In this document: piece after piece, positions 16,962-24,685 of the stretch
How the letters are laid out: each line of letters begins with the position of its first letter
Position numbering within the stretch: the first letter of the stretch is position 1
Assembly (NCBI RefSeq): GCF_009725165.1
Contig: NZ_WNZW01000004.1
Coordinates: forward strand, 62,001-126,000
Source: Paenibacillus woosongensis
Lineage (GTDB): Bacteria > Bacillota > Bacilli > Paenibacillales > Paenibacillaceae
Length of the DNA stretch: 64,000 nt
Reading direction: 5' to 3'
Translations under genes and position numbers: made by a program
Notes under the pieces: generated by a model
What the model saw: the letters and a program-made list of their open reading frames with translations, nothing else
Told to the model about the DNA's origin: nothing
Databases searched by the model: none

Positions 16962-17605
16962 AAATTGTCATCGCCGACGATCACGCCGTCGTTCGGAGCG
17001 GCTTCTCCATGATTCTGAATTATCAGCCCGACATGGAGGTCGTGGCTACCGCTGCGGATGGGATCGAGGCGTATCAAATGGTTGCCAAGCATAATCCTGA
17101 TGTCTTATTGATGGATTTGAGCATGCCGCCGGGTGAAAGCGGATTGATCGCGACAGGTAAGATCAGCAGCGATTATCCCGACACGAGAATATTGATTCTC
17201 ACCATGTACGACGATGAGGAGTACTTGTTCCATGTGCTCAAGAACGGGGCCGCAGGCTATGTATTGAAGAATGCGCCGGATGAGGAGCTGCTGACAGCGA
17301 TTCGCACCGTTCATCAGGGGGAAACGTATATTCATTCCAAGATGGCGACCTCCCTTGTCAGGGAGTTCATTAAGAAGGATCAGGAGTCCAGCGACTCCGA
17401 CCCTTTTAATCTGTTAACCAAGCGGGAGATAGAAGTGCTGCCACTGGTTGCCAAGGGCTACGGCAATAAGGAAATCGCCGAGAAATTGTTCATTTCAGTC
17501 AAGACGGTGGAGGTGCACAAGGCGAAAATCATGGAGAAGCTGGGCTTAAAGAGCCGCCCGGAATTAGTGGAGTACGCCCTCAAGAAGAAGCTGCTCGATT
17601 TTTAA
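16958..17605 (+). CDS. nreC: NarL/LuxR-family response regulator NreC
   Basis: Partner of NreB. The 215-aa protein has a receiver domain (acidic pair DD at 7-8, phosphorylated Asp53 in VLLMDLSMP, late Lys) and a C-terminal LuxR helix-turn-helix ([44 protein letters not shown] in pieces, residues ~148-195). In Staphylococcus NreC binds TAGGG-N4-CCCTA sites before the nar and nir genes; similar boxes occur here before narG and narK. The ATG overlaps the nreB stop. It is the last gene of the nar-nre run. Confidence 0.95.
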   Translation: MKIVIADDHAVVRSGFSMILNYQPDMEVVATAADGIEAYQMVAKHNPDVLLMDLSMPPGESGLIATGKISSDYPDTRILILTMYDDEEYLFHVLKNGAAGYVLKNAPDEELLTAIRTVHQGETYIHSKMATSLVREFIKKDQESSDSDPFNLLTKREIEVLPLVAKGYGNKEIAEKLFISVKTVEVHKAKIMEKLGLKSRPELVEYALKKKLLDF

Positions 17606-17820
17606 TCCTATATAAGAGGAACTAAAAAATAGGATGCAGGCAAGGGAGGAAAATGATTCCGGAGAAACTGAAAGCTTTCTGAAAGAAAGCTGCATCGAGA
17701 GCATACGCTTGTGGTCGCCTTTGTGACTGGATTTTTACCTTTTATGAATCTGTATAAGACATTATCCGTACTTGCCCCACCATCATTCAATAGTTCAACT
17801 TATATAAAAGCGCACAAATA
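17606..17820. other. Intergenic region between nreC and the narK promoter
   Basis: About 215 bases with no convincing gene. A weak inverted repeat (GAAAGCTTTCTGAAAGAAAGC, about 17668-17689) lies near 17680. The narK regulatory sites begin at 17821. Confidence 0.4.
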
Positions 17821-17886
17821 TAGGGAATTCCTCCGAAGGATCAGGGGATTTCCCTATTATTTTTCTCCGCGTACTGCATTTACAAT
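17821..17886 (+). promoter_or_regulatory. narK promoter with two NreC-like boxes
   Basis: TAGGGAATTCCTCC (17821-17834) and AGGGGATTTCCCTA (17843-17856) match the NreC motif TAGGG-N4-CCCTA well. A -10 hexamer TACAAT lies at 17881-17886. Box spacing is 22 bases and the second box centre is 31.5 bases before the -10, as at narG. Confidence 0.65.
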
Positions 17887-17931
17887 AGAGATGGGAATCA
17901 ATAATTCAGTACGCAGGAATTAGGTGATCTG

Positions 17932-19422
17932 ATGATTAGAAAAATGCAGCTGCCCTTGCAAACGATGAATTTAGTGCTTGGCTTTATGGTGTGGGTGATT
18001 ATTTCGGCGCTCATTCCATTTATTAAAGAAGATATTCAAATTCCAGCGGAAAAGCTGGCAATTCTCACGGCGATCCCCGTTGTACTAGGGTCGGTTCTAC
18101 GAATCCCTTTCGGGTATTACGCCAATGTATTCGGAGCCCGTATCGTCTTCTCGGTCAGCTTCGTTCTGCTGCTGTTCCCGGTATTCTATATTAGTGCAGC
18201 CTCTACGTTTACCGATTTAGTCATCGGCGGTTTGTTTCTGGGGATTGGCGGCGCCGTATTCTCAGTGGGTGTAACGTCTTTGCCGAAGTACTATCCGAAG
18301 GAACGGCATGGGCTGGTCAACGGCGTGTACGGGATTGGCAATCTGGGTACGGCGATTACTACGTTCGCTGCGCCGGTCATCGCAACACAAGTAGGCTGGT
18401 CTTTGACGGTAAAGCTCTATCTCGTTCTGCTATTGATTTTTATCGCATTGAATATATTGTTTGGTGATCGCAAAGAAGTCAAAGTGAAGACCCCGATTAT
18501 GGATGAAATCAAGGCCGTCTATAAAAGCGATAAGCTATGGTTGTTCTCGCTCTTTTATTTCCTCACATTTGGTTCGTTTGTGGCCTTCACTGTATACTTG
18601 CCTAATTTTCTGGTCTCGCATTTTGCATTGGAGAAAGTGGATGCAGGGATGCGGACGGCCGGATTTATCGCTCTGGCTACGTTTATGCGTCCGGTCGGCG
18701 GATGGCTTGGCGACAAGTTCAAACCGTTAATTCTATTGATGGGTATTTTTCTGGGGCTGACCCTTTCCGGAATATTGTTGGCATTCTCGCCTTCAATCGG
18801 GCTATATACCGTAGGCAGCTTAACTATAGCGGTTTGTGCAGGGCTGGGAAATGGCGTTATATTTAAGCTTGTTCCGCAATACTTCAACAAGCAGGCGGGA
18901 ACCGTGAATGGTATCGTATCGATGATGGGTGGTCTAGGAGGCTTCTTCCCGCCGCTCATGCTCTCTATGATTTATTCCATGACCGGACAGTACTCGATCG
19001 GGTTTATGGCTTTATCCCAAGTTGCTCTGGCAAGCTTGATTCTGGTCATATGGATGTATTATCAGGATCGGCTAGTCATGTCCAGCAAAGTGTTCCGCTA
19101 TACAGGGCAAGGCATTCTAGTTACCGATTCAAGGGGAACGATTAGAAGTGTTAATCCTGCCTTTACCAAGCTGACGGGTTATGCCGAGGAAGAGGTTGTC
19201 GGCCATAAGCCGAGTATTTTAAAATCAGGAAGGCAATCCAAACCATTTTACGAGGAAATGTGGAGTACAATTAGAGCAACGGGCCAATGGCAAGGAGAGA
19301 TTTGGAACCGCCGGAAGAACGGAGAAGAATACCTGGAGTTTCTGACTATCAATGCAGTTAAAGACGACTCAGGCGAAGTCGTTCACTACGTTGGGTTGTT
19401 TAGCGATATTAGTGTACAGTGA
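17932..19422 (+). CDS. narK: NarK-type nitrate/nitrite transporter fused to a C-terminal PAS domain
   Basis: Residues 1 to ~380 are a major-facilitator transporter of the nitrate/nitrite porter group. About 11-12 hydrophobic spans are seen, with the signature glycine-rich runs GGLFLGIGGAVFSVG and VNGVYGIGNLGTAIT and a second one at GTVNGIVSMMGGLGGFFPP. It imports nitrate and/or exports nitrite. Residues ~382-496 (coding 19075-19422) form a PAS/PAC sensory domain: GQGILVTDSRGTIRSVNPAF, KLTGYAEEEVVGH, WQGEIWNRRKNGEEY and HYVGLFSDIS. NarK proteins normally end after the last helix, so the fusion is unusual. The frame is continuous with no sign of a frameshift. ATG 17932 has AGGTGAT upstream and a dedicated NreC-type promoter. 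Confidence 0.93.
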   Translation: MIRKMQLPLQTMNLVLGFMVWVIISALIPFIKEDIQIPAEKLAILTAIPVVLGSVLRIPFGYYANVFGARIVFSVSFVLLLFPVFYISAASTFTDLVIGGLFLGIGGAVFSVGVTSLPKYYPKERHGLVNGVYGIGNLGTAITTFAAPVIATQVGWSLTVKLYLVLLLIFIALNILFGDRKEVKVKTPIMDEIKAVYKSDKLWLFSLFYFLTFGSFVAFTVYLPNFLVSHFALEKVDAGMRTAGFIALATFMRPVGGWLGDKFKPLILLMGIFLGLTLSGILLAFSPSIGLYTVGSLTIAVCAGLGNGVIFKLVPQYFNKQAGTVNGIVSMMGGLGGFFPPLMLSMIYSMTGQYSIGFMALSQVALASLILVIWMYYQDRLVMSSKVFRYTGQGILVTDSRGTIRSVNPAFTKLTGYAEEEVVGHKPSILKSGRQSKPFYEEMWSTIRATGQWQGEIWNRRKNGEEYLEFLTINAVKDDSGEVVHYVGLFSDISVQ

Positions 19423-19487
19423 AATAAGGGCGACTGGTCATTCGGCCGGTTGCTCTTCCCTATTTTGGCGTATAAGGTGGCTGTATA

Positions 19488-19934
19488 ATGAAACGGTATG
19501 AGATTGCCGAGGGGCCTATAAATATTCAGAAAGCTATAGATTTGGTACTACATCCAGGTGCAGGCGCGGTAACGACGTTTACGGGGCATGTAAGGGAATG
19601 GACACACGGCGTCAGAACGATATACTTGGCTTATGAGGCTTATATTCCGATGGCGGAGAGGAAGCTGGCGCAAATCGGTTCTGAAATTGAAGAGAAATGG
19701 CCGGGTGCACGTGTGGCGATAGCCCATCGCATCGGTGAACTGCATATTTCCGATATTGCCGTTGTCATTGCGGTATCGTCACCGCATCGGAAGGCAGCTT
19801 ACGAGGCCAATGAGTATGCGATTGAACGCATCAAAGAAATGGTGCCGATCTGGAAGAAGGAAATATGGGAAGACGGCGAGGAATGGATCGGAGATCAGAG
19901 GAAGAAGCCTGAACAAGGGGGGAATAGAGAATGA
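19488..19934 (+). CDS. moaE: Molybdopterin synthase catalytic subunit MoaE
   Basis: MoaE with MoaD converts cyclic pyranopterin monophosphate to molybdopterin by adding two sulfurs. The 148-aa product has the usual sequence HRIGELHISDIAVVIAVSSPHRKAAYEA followed by RIKEMVPIWKKEIWEDGEEWIG, including the active-site lysine of the PIWKKE motif. It is the first of three moa genes whose cofactor is needed by NarG. A G-C hairpin with little T run at about 19427-19460 separates it from narK, so some read-through from the narK promoter is possible. It shares an ATGA overlap with moaD. Confidence 0.95.
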   Translation: MKRYEIAEGPINIQKAIDLVLHPGAGAVTTFTGHVREWTHGVRTIYLAYEAYIPMAERKLAQIGSEIEEKWPGARVAIAHRIGELHISDIAVVIAVSSPHRKAAYEANEYAIERIKEMVPIWKKEIWEDGEEWIGDQRKKPEQGGNRE

Positions 19935-20164
19935 TACGAGTGCTCTATTTTGCGGGTCTGCGCGATTTGACAGGAAAGTCAGAGGAACTCATTGACCGTC
20001 CGGGGTGGACGGTTCGGGAGCTTACGGACTGGGTTGAAGCAGCTTATCCGGAATTTAAGCATAAAAACGTATTTGTCGCTGTGAATGAAGAATATGCTCG
20101 TCCAGATGATGTCATTCAGGCCGGGGACACGGTGGCTATGATACCTCCGGTGAGCGGCGGTTAA
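19931..20164 (+). CDS. moaD: Molybdopterin synthase sulfur carrier MoaD
   Basis: A 77-aa ubiquitin-like protein ending in the GG pair (MIPPVSGG) that carries a C-terminal thiocarboxylate as sulfur donor in molybdopterin synthesis. Its [13 protein letters not shown] start and [23 protein letters not shown] end are family-typical. It overlaps moaE by four bases, consistent with equal production of the two subunits. Confidence 0.95.
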   Translation: MIRVLYFAGLRDLTGKSEELIDRPGWTVRELTDWVEAAYPEFKHKNVFVAVNEEYARPDDVIQAGDTVAMIPPVSGG

Positions 20165-20216
20165 CCGCTGCGGCAATGTAGGACTTGCAGGGAGAATAGA
20201 GAGGGGCAAATGTGAA

Positions 20217-21233
20217 ATGACTACTGAACCTATCCGCGATCAACTGAATCGGCCTATCCGCGATTTGCGCATCTCAGTAACGGATCGCTGCAATTTTCGC
20301 TGCACCTACTGTATGCCCAAGGAAATTTTCGGAGACGATTATCCATTTCTGCCGAAAAGCGAGCTGCTGACGCTGGAAGAAATCTGTGATGTTGCGCAGT
20401 TGTTTGCTTCGCTTGGTGTGAAGAAGATTCGGTTAACAGGCGGGGAACCTTTGCTGCGCAGAAATTTACCGGAACTCGTTGGCAGGCTGGTGAACATGGA
20501 AGGGATTGAGGATATCGGTCTGACTACAAACGGCCTGCTTCTGAAGCAGTATGGCCAAGAATTGTATGATCAAGGTCTCCGAAGAGTGAATATTAGTCTG
20601 GATGCCCTAAATCCGGAGCTGTTTGCATATATGAATGGGCGCGGAATTAAACCGGCTGCTATTCTTGACAATATCGAGCATGCTAGACAGCTAGGCTTTC
20701 AAATCAAGGTGAATATGGTAGTGCAAAAAGGCGTAAACGATCAGGAGATTCTCCCTATGGCCGCCTACTTCAAAGAGAAGGGGATTACGCTATGCTTCAT
20801 CGAATTTATGGATGTCGGCAACGATAACGACTGGAGTCTGGAACGCGTTGTAACCAAAAGAGACATCTATGACATATTGACCAGGGTGTACGAGCTGGAA
20901 GCCTTGGAGCCGCATTATTTCGGCGAGGTGGCGCAGAGATATCGATATAAGGACGGCGAAGCCGAGATCGGCTTTATTACCTCGGTGTCGGAGTCGTTCT
21001 GTTCGACCTGCACCCGTGCAAGACTGTCATCGGAAGGGAAGTTCTATACCTGTCTGTTCGCCTCACAGGGGTTTGATTTGCGTGAGCTATTACGGGGAGG
21101 CGCATCCAAGGACGAGCTGCTGACAGCTATTCGGAGTGTCTGGGAGCAGCGGAGCGACCGTTATTCGGATGAACGAACGGACCAGCGGGTCCGGCAGCGT
21201 AAGAAAATCAATATGTCCTATATTGGCGGTTAA
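20217..21233 (+). CDS. moaA: GTP 3',8-cyclase MoaA (radical SAM)
   Basis: MoaA performs the first step of molybdenum cofactor synthesis, the radical rearrangement of GTP to 3',8-cyclo-GTP. The N-terminal radical-SAM cluster is C25, C29, C32 ([14 protein letters not shown]). The C-terminal cluster is carried by [20 protein letters not shown], and the chain ends in the functional GG (YIGG). [10 protein letters not shown] is the SAM-binding GGE segment. Length, 338 aa, is normal. It follows moaED with a 52-base gap and is probably cotranscribed, feeding cofactor to NarG. Confidence 0.97.
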   Translation: MTTEPIRDQLNRPIRDLRISVTDRCNFRCTYCMPKEIFGDDYPFLPKSELLTLEEICDVAQLFASLGVKKIRLTGGEPLLRRNLPELVGRLVNMEGIEDIGLTTNGLLLKQYGQELYDQGLRRVNISLDALNPELFAYMNGRGIKPAAILDNIEHARQLGFQIKVNMVVQKGVNDQEILPMAAYFKEKGITLCFIEFMDVGNDNDWSLERVVTKRDIYDILTRVYELEALEPHYFGEVAQRYRYKDGEAEIGFITSVSESFCSTCTRARLSSEGKFYTCLFASQGFDLRELLRGGASKDELLTAIRSVWEQRSDRYSDERTDQRVRQRKKINMSYIGG

Positions 21234-21266
21234 AAGAAATGCAGTGAGGAGAAGAGGTCTAGGCGT

Positions 21267-21992
21267 GTGAAGAAGCAGGGGATCGTAATCCCCCATGAAC
21301 ATGGGGGCTGGGCCATGGTCAGCGTTCCATTCGTGATTGGAATGATGGCGGGGCGGCCGCAGTGGATGCATCTGCCATTATTTCTGGCATGGCTCTTTCT
21401 ATACTTATCGTCGTATCCGTTTCTGCAATCGGTCAAGCGCAAAAAAGAACGCAGGCGCTTGATCATTTGGGGCGTGATTTATAGCGCTATTGCGCTGGTG
21501 TGTCTGATACCGGTTCTGCTCAGCTTCCCGAAGCTGCTCTATTTCGGGCCGATATTGCTTGTCCTGCTGATGATCAATTTATGGCATGTGAAGCAAAAGT
21601 CAGAGAGGGCTGTGATGAATGATCTGTGCGCTGTTCTGATCTTCTCGATCGGCGGGGCTGCCGCCTATTGGTTTGGCGGGGGCGGATGGGATCGCACTAT
21701 GCTGCTGGTCGTTGTGTTCAACGTGCTTTTTTTTATGGGCAGCGTATTCTTTGTGAAGTCAGTATTCCGCGAGCGATTGAATGGGCGCTGGATCGCATGG
21801 GCCAAAGGATTTCACGTACTGTTGCTGATCATTCCCTGGCTGCTGGGTTTGCCGTGGATGACGATCGCCTATTTGTTTCCTTTGGCCCGTACTATTGCTT
21901 ATGCAGGAAAAACTTTGCGGCCCATGAAAGTGGGAATCATAGAAATTATCAGTTCTGTCCAATATTTGCTGCTTACGATTGCTGTGCTTTAG
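21267..21992 (+). CDS. ywiC: YwiC-like membrane protein
   Basis: A 241-aa integral membrane protein with about seven to eight hydrophobic spans. It starts KKQGIVIPHEHGGWAMVSVPF, the conserved front of the YwiC-like family. In Bacillus subtilis ywiC lies beside narK and fnr, and here it again sits at the end of a nitrate respiration cluster, suggesting a role linked to anaerobic growth; its molecular function is unknown to me. GTG 21267 follows a GAGGAGAAGAGG-rich leader. It starts 33 bases after moaA, so it is likely in the same transcript. Confidence 0.85.
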   Translation: MKKQGIVIPHEHGGWAMVSVPFVIGMMAGRPQWMHLPLFLAWLFLYLSSYPFLQSVKRKKERRRLIIWGVIYSAIALVCLIPVLLSFPKLLYFGPILLVLLMINLWHVKQKSERAVMNDLCAVLIFSIGGAAAYWFGGGGWDRTMLLVVVFNVLFFMGSVFFVKSVFRERLNGRWIAWAKGFHVLLLIIPWLLGLPWMTIAYLFPLARTIAYAGKTLRPMKVGIIEIISSVQYLLLTIAVL

Positions 21993-22078
21993 GCATGCTT
22001 GCTGTTTCGATAATCTCTCGGCGGGTTAATTTGTACCGTCAACGCAAATCGTATCGATAGATAAGGAGAGAACGCGAA

Positions 22079-22225
22079 ATGAAACCCAATTTGCAAACAA
22101 AAGAACTGGATCATAAATTTAAAAAAATTACGGTGACCGTAAATGGAGAATCTCTAGGTTACGACATCTTGCTGGATAATGTCACCTATGTTCCGGTTGC
22201 CAAATCGTATATCATCCGCCGCTGA
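22079..22225 (+). CDS. 48-aa stalk-like small protein
   Basis: A short gene with a strong AAGGAG site nine bases before ATG 22079, coding for 48 residues. The C-terminal half (VTVNGESLGYDILLDNVTYVPVAKSY) resembles the start of copper amine oxidase N-terminal-like stalk domains (vNG-x-ydv-dg-tYVPv), cut short before the rest of the domain. There is no signal peptide or membrane span. Its stop codon abuts the candidate promoter of the KGG gene. It could be a real small protein or a domain remnant; the good ribosome binding site and intact frame favour expression. Function unknown. Confidence 0.6.
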   Translation: MKPNLQTKELDHKFKKITVTVNGESLGYDILLDNVTYVPVAKSYIIRR

Positions 22226-22226
22226 T

Positions 22227-22251
22227 GTTTTGATTTCTTTAGAGCGGGTAA
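22227..22251 (+). promoter_or_regulatory. SigB-like promoter of the KGG-repeat gene
   Basis: GTTTTG, a 13-base spacer and GGGTAA (22246-22251) closely resemble the general-stress sigma-B promoter of Bacillus (GTTTAA-N12-15-GGGTAT), which controls the homologous gsiB. Whether this organism has a sigma-B is not known from the window. Confidence 0.45.
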
Positions 22252-22306
22252 TACAATACCGTACCCGATGCGGTACCTTACAAATACGATAAGGAGTGAA
22301 CCAAAC

Positions 22307-22648
22307 ATGGCTAACAACAATCGTGACGGTAAGATGAGCTTGGAAGAAGCAGGACGCAAAGGCGGCGAGGCTACAGCCCGCAATCATGACAAGGAGTTCT
22401 ATCAGGAGATTGGCAAGAAGGGTGGCGAAGCTACCGCTAAGAACCATGATAAGGAGTTCTATCAGGAGATCGGACGCAAAGGCGGTGAAGCTACCGCTAA
22501 AAATCACGACAGAGAATTCTATCAGGAAATCGGGAAAAAAGGCGGAGAAGCCCGCAGTAATTCCGATAATGATGATGGAAAGATGAGCCGTGAGGAAGCG
22601 GGCCGTAAAGGCGGGGAAGCCCGCGCTCGTCAGCGCAGAGACAAATAA
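22307..22648 (+). CDS. KGG-repeat stress protein (GsiB-like)
   Basis: The 113-aa hydrophilic protein consists of five copies of the KGG motif ([GR]KKGGEA type), the stress-induced acidophilic repeat found in GsiB. Three units are near-identical 20-residue repeats of GxKGGEATAxNHDxEFYQEI. Such proteins are thought to act like hydrophilins protecting cells during desiccation, heat or starvation. ATG 22307 has AAGGAGTG upstream; the ORF is open further but without a binding site. A sigma-B-like promoter precedes it and a strong terminator follows. Confidence 0.9.
   Translation: MANNNRDGKMSLEEAGRKGGEATARNHDKEFYQEIGKKGGEATAKNHDKEFYQEIGRKGGEATAKNHDREFYQEIGKKGGEARSNSDNDDGKMSREEAGRKGGEARARQRRDK
22352..22552 (+). 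repeat. Tandem 60-bp coding repeats in the KGG gene
   Basis: Units at 22352-22411, 22412-22471 and 22472-22531 encode the same 20-residue block, and a partial fourth unit begins at 22532. DNA identity between units is high (for example GAGTTCTATCAGGAGAT in two), so unit number may vary between strains. Confidence 0.85.
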
Positions 22649-22710
22649 TAGCGTGCAATTTTTAGATCGAAAGATAGTTTATATATGAGTACGCCATTGG
22701 CCTAAGGCCA

Positions 22711-22755
22711 AACAAGATGGCCTCTGAATGGTTCAGAGGTCATCTTGTTGTTTTT
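22711..22755 (+). terminator. Terminator of the KGG gene
   Basis: A long stem, AACAAGATG-CCTCTGAA paired with TTCAGAGG-CATCTTGTT, is followed by GTTTTT. It also lies just beyond the end of the minus-strand chemoreceptor remnant. Confidence 0.88.
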
Positions 22756-22764
22756 AGCACAAAA

Positions 22765-22971
22765 TTATATTTTGAAGCGTTCGATCATGCGGGGATCGAT
22801 GAGCCCCGTCGTAATGTTGGCGCAGCCCAGCACCTCAATGCCGGCCGATGTTTGGATTTGGCGGTAGGCGGTCTGGTAGCTGAATACGCCGATCAGTGAC
22901 CCGATCATAAGAAGCAGGCCGATGACCGCTAATGTGATTTTGCGAGCTAATCCTATGCTGTAGTAGTTCTC
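22765..22971 (-). pseudogene. Remnant of a methyl-accepting chemotaxis protein N-terminus
   Basis: The minus strand encodes about 68 residues of a chemoreceptor start: ARKITLAVIGLLLMIGSLIGVFSYQTAYRQ in pieces (membrane helix and following segment), then GIEVLGCANITTGLIDP, which matches Paenibacillus-type chemoreceptors. There is no ATG, GTG or TTG after the surviving GGAG site; three stop codons precede the frame; and the frame ends in a stop after ERFKI, where the ligand-binding domain should continue. The rest of the receptor is absent, replaced by the KGG gene terminator. I regard it as a decayed fragment. This reading was made by hand translation. Confidence 0.6.
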
Positions 22972-23102
22972 CTATCATTAAATTGTATGATTGATATACA
23001 TAAGTACATTATAAATCTGAAATGTTTGTTGAATAATAACGGCAAGTATGCAAATGTGACAAAAAAACAAATATTGAGAATAAATTCACAAGGAGGATGA
23101 GC

Positions 23103-23672
23103 ATGTCTGTGGAAGAAGAGAAATGGCGCCTGTTTGTTGCTGTGGCATTGCCGGAATCTGTCAAAAACCAGCTGCATGCCTGGTGCCTGGAGCGCCGCAA
23201 AGACTGGAAATTCCGTAAATGGGTGCATCCGGCGGATTATCATATTACCTTGCAATTTTTAGGAGATACTCCCGTTACTCGTGTTCAGGCCCTATTGGAC
23301 GGTTTGCGGGAGGCTGCTGCTGAAGCCCGGCCTTTCCGGCTGGAAGCAGCCGGGATTGGAGCCTTCGGGCGTCCTGATCAGCCTCGGGTACTGTGGTGCG
23401 GCGTAGATGGCGACGTAGACGCTCTCCGCCATCTTCACAGCCGCGTTATTGCGGTGAATGCCAGGCTGGGATATGTGCCAGAGGAGCGGCCATATGCCCC
23501 GCATATTACACTGGCCCGCAAATTTTCAGAAGGAGAAAAACTGCGGGATCCCCTGGCAAATAAAGGATTATCCTTTGGGGATTGGACAAATGACACCATT
23601 ATGTTGTATCGTACTAGGGTAACCGTAAGTCCGATGTATGAGGTAGTAGGGATCGTATCCATGCGGAAATGA
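23103..23672 (+). CDS. thpR: RNA 2',3'-cyclic phosphodiesterase ThpR
   Basis: A member of the 2H phosphoesterase family (bacterial '2'-5' RNA ligase'), which opens 2',3'-cyclic phosphates on RNA. Both HxTx motifs are present: HITLQFLG near residue 45 and HITLARKF near residue 136. Length, 189 aa, is normal. AGGAGG at 23091-23096 fits ATG 23103; the ATG at 23097 touches the binding site. The gene is monocistronic and ends at a clear terminator. Confidence 0.93.
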   Translation: MSVEEEKWRLFVAVALPESVKNQLHAWCLERRKDWKFRKWVHPADYHITLQFLGDTPVTRVQALLDGLREAAAEARPFRLEAAGIGAFGRPDQPRVLWCGVDGDVDALRHLHSRVIAVNARLGYVPEERPYAPHITLARKFSEGEKLRDPLANKGLSFGDWTNDTIMLYRTRVTVSPMYEVVGIVSMRK

Positions 23673-23712
23673 TTCCCATGTTTCTCCGTTAGCCGTAGAA
23701 CTTTAATAAGGA

Positions 23713-23738
23713 GAGCCTTCCCTTTCGGAAGGCTCTTT
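23713..23738 (+). terminator. Terminator of thpR
   Basis: GAGCCTTCC / GGAAGGCTC with a 5-base loop, then TTTAT. Confidence 0.75.
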
Positions 23739-23833
23739 ATGTCGAATAATTAAGAGATATTATTCAAAACCTCTTTTTTCGGTTACATAGTTGAAGGAGT
23801 CATTTCAGAGATATTGTAATTGTAGGAGGCCAT

Positions 23834-24685
23834 ATGTATATTTTCAGACAGAATCGTTACGTCGCGCTTTTAATTAGTGCTATTCTAGTATGTTCAGGGT
23901 CGATTTCTTTATTATGGGGCCGCATGGATAATAGTGAGAATCGTGCTCGGCCGATCGAGCTTTCATCAAATAGTATTTCCGTAATTGTAAAGCAGCAGGA
24001 TCGGAATCTCTCTGCCGCAACAATTGACGCATCCCTATCTCAGGAGAGGCGTATTTATCGACCCATTGTGCCGTTAATTTCCATGCTGCCGATGAAGAAG
24101 CAAGGCGAAACCAAGGCAAGTCAGCCATATCAGCTTTTGTTTACACGCAATTGGACTGCAGCGGAGCAGGCTCTGGTGCAAGAGAAGACGGCGAAGGCCG
24201 AGGCGTCTGCACAAGCAGCAGAAGCAATAGATATGTCTCATCCCCCCAACCAAATATACTTCACCCGGACAGAACTACTTAGTCAGGCAGACAAGGATCA
24301 GGCAACCAGGCACTACGTTCTGACGGATGAAGAGCTGCATCTCCTTCACAAAATTGTGATGGCAGAGGCAGAGGGCGAACCGTACGAAGGCAAGGTGGCA
24401 GTTGCCAACGTTGTCTTAAACCGGCTGCGGTCCGCCAATTACCCCGACACGATTAAGGAAGTTATATATCAAAAATCGCAATTTAGTCCTGTGCAGAACG
24501 GAAGAATGGACCGTGTTACTCCGAACGAGGATTCTATTCGTGCTGTAACGGAAGCTTTGCATGGACGGAAGGAGGTGTCCGACGACACCTATTATTTCCT
24601 GGCGTTATCTTTGGCTACGGATTTAACGGTTGCTCATACGAAGAGTAAATCGAAGGAAATCGGGAATCATACTTTCTATAAATAA
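23834..24685 (+). CDS. SleB/CwlJ-type cell wall hydrolase
   Basis: The 283-aa product has an N-terminal hydrophobic segment (residues ~9-28) acting as signal or anchor, a ~150-residue linker, and a C-terminal Hydrolase_2 domain. The domain has VMAEAEGEPYEGKVAVANVVLNRLRS (with the catalytic Glu), a SQFSPVQNGR segment and IGNHTFYK at the end. SleB-type enzymes are lytic transglycosylases that cut spore cortex or cell wall peptidoglycan; no peptidoglycan-binding domain is seen here, so a spore role is not certain. ATG 23834 has AGGAGG upstream. The last ten bases overlap the end of the converging glycosyltransferase gene. Confidence 0.88.
   Translation: MYIFRQNRYVALLISAILVCSGSISLLWGRMDNSENRARPIELSSNSISVIVKQQDRNLSAATIDASLSQERRIYRPIVPLISMLPMKKQGETKASQPYQLLFTRNWTAAEQALVQEKTAKAEASAQAAEAIDMSHPPNQIYFTRTELLSQADKDQATRHYVLTDEELHLLHKIVMAEAEGEPYEGKVAVANVVLNRLRSANYPDTIKEVIYQKSQFSPVQNGRMDRVTPNEDSIRAVTEALHGRKEVSDDTYYFLALSLATDLTVAHTKSKSKEIGNHTFYK

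Noticed and set aside
22352..22552. 60-bp tandem units as a possible CRISPR or satellite
   Set aside because: The units are in frame and encode KGG motifs of a GsiB-like protein; no spacers.
22717..22899. 60-codon plus-strand frame downstream of the KGG gene
   Set aside because: It starts inside the terminator stem and is antisense to the recognisable chemoreceptor fragment.
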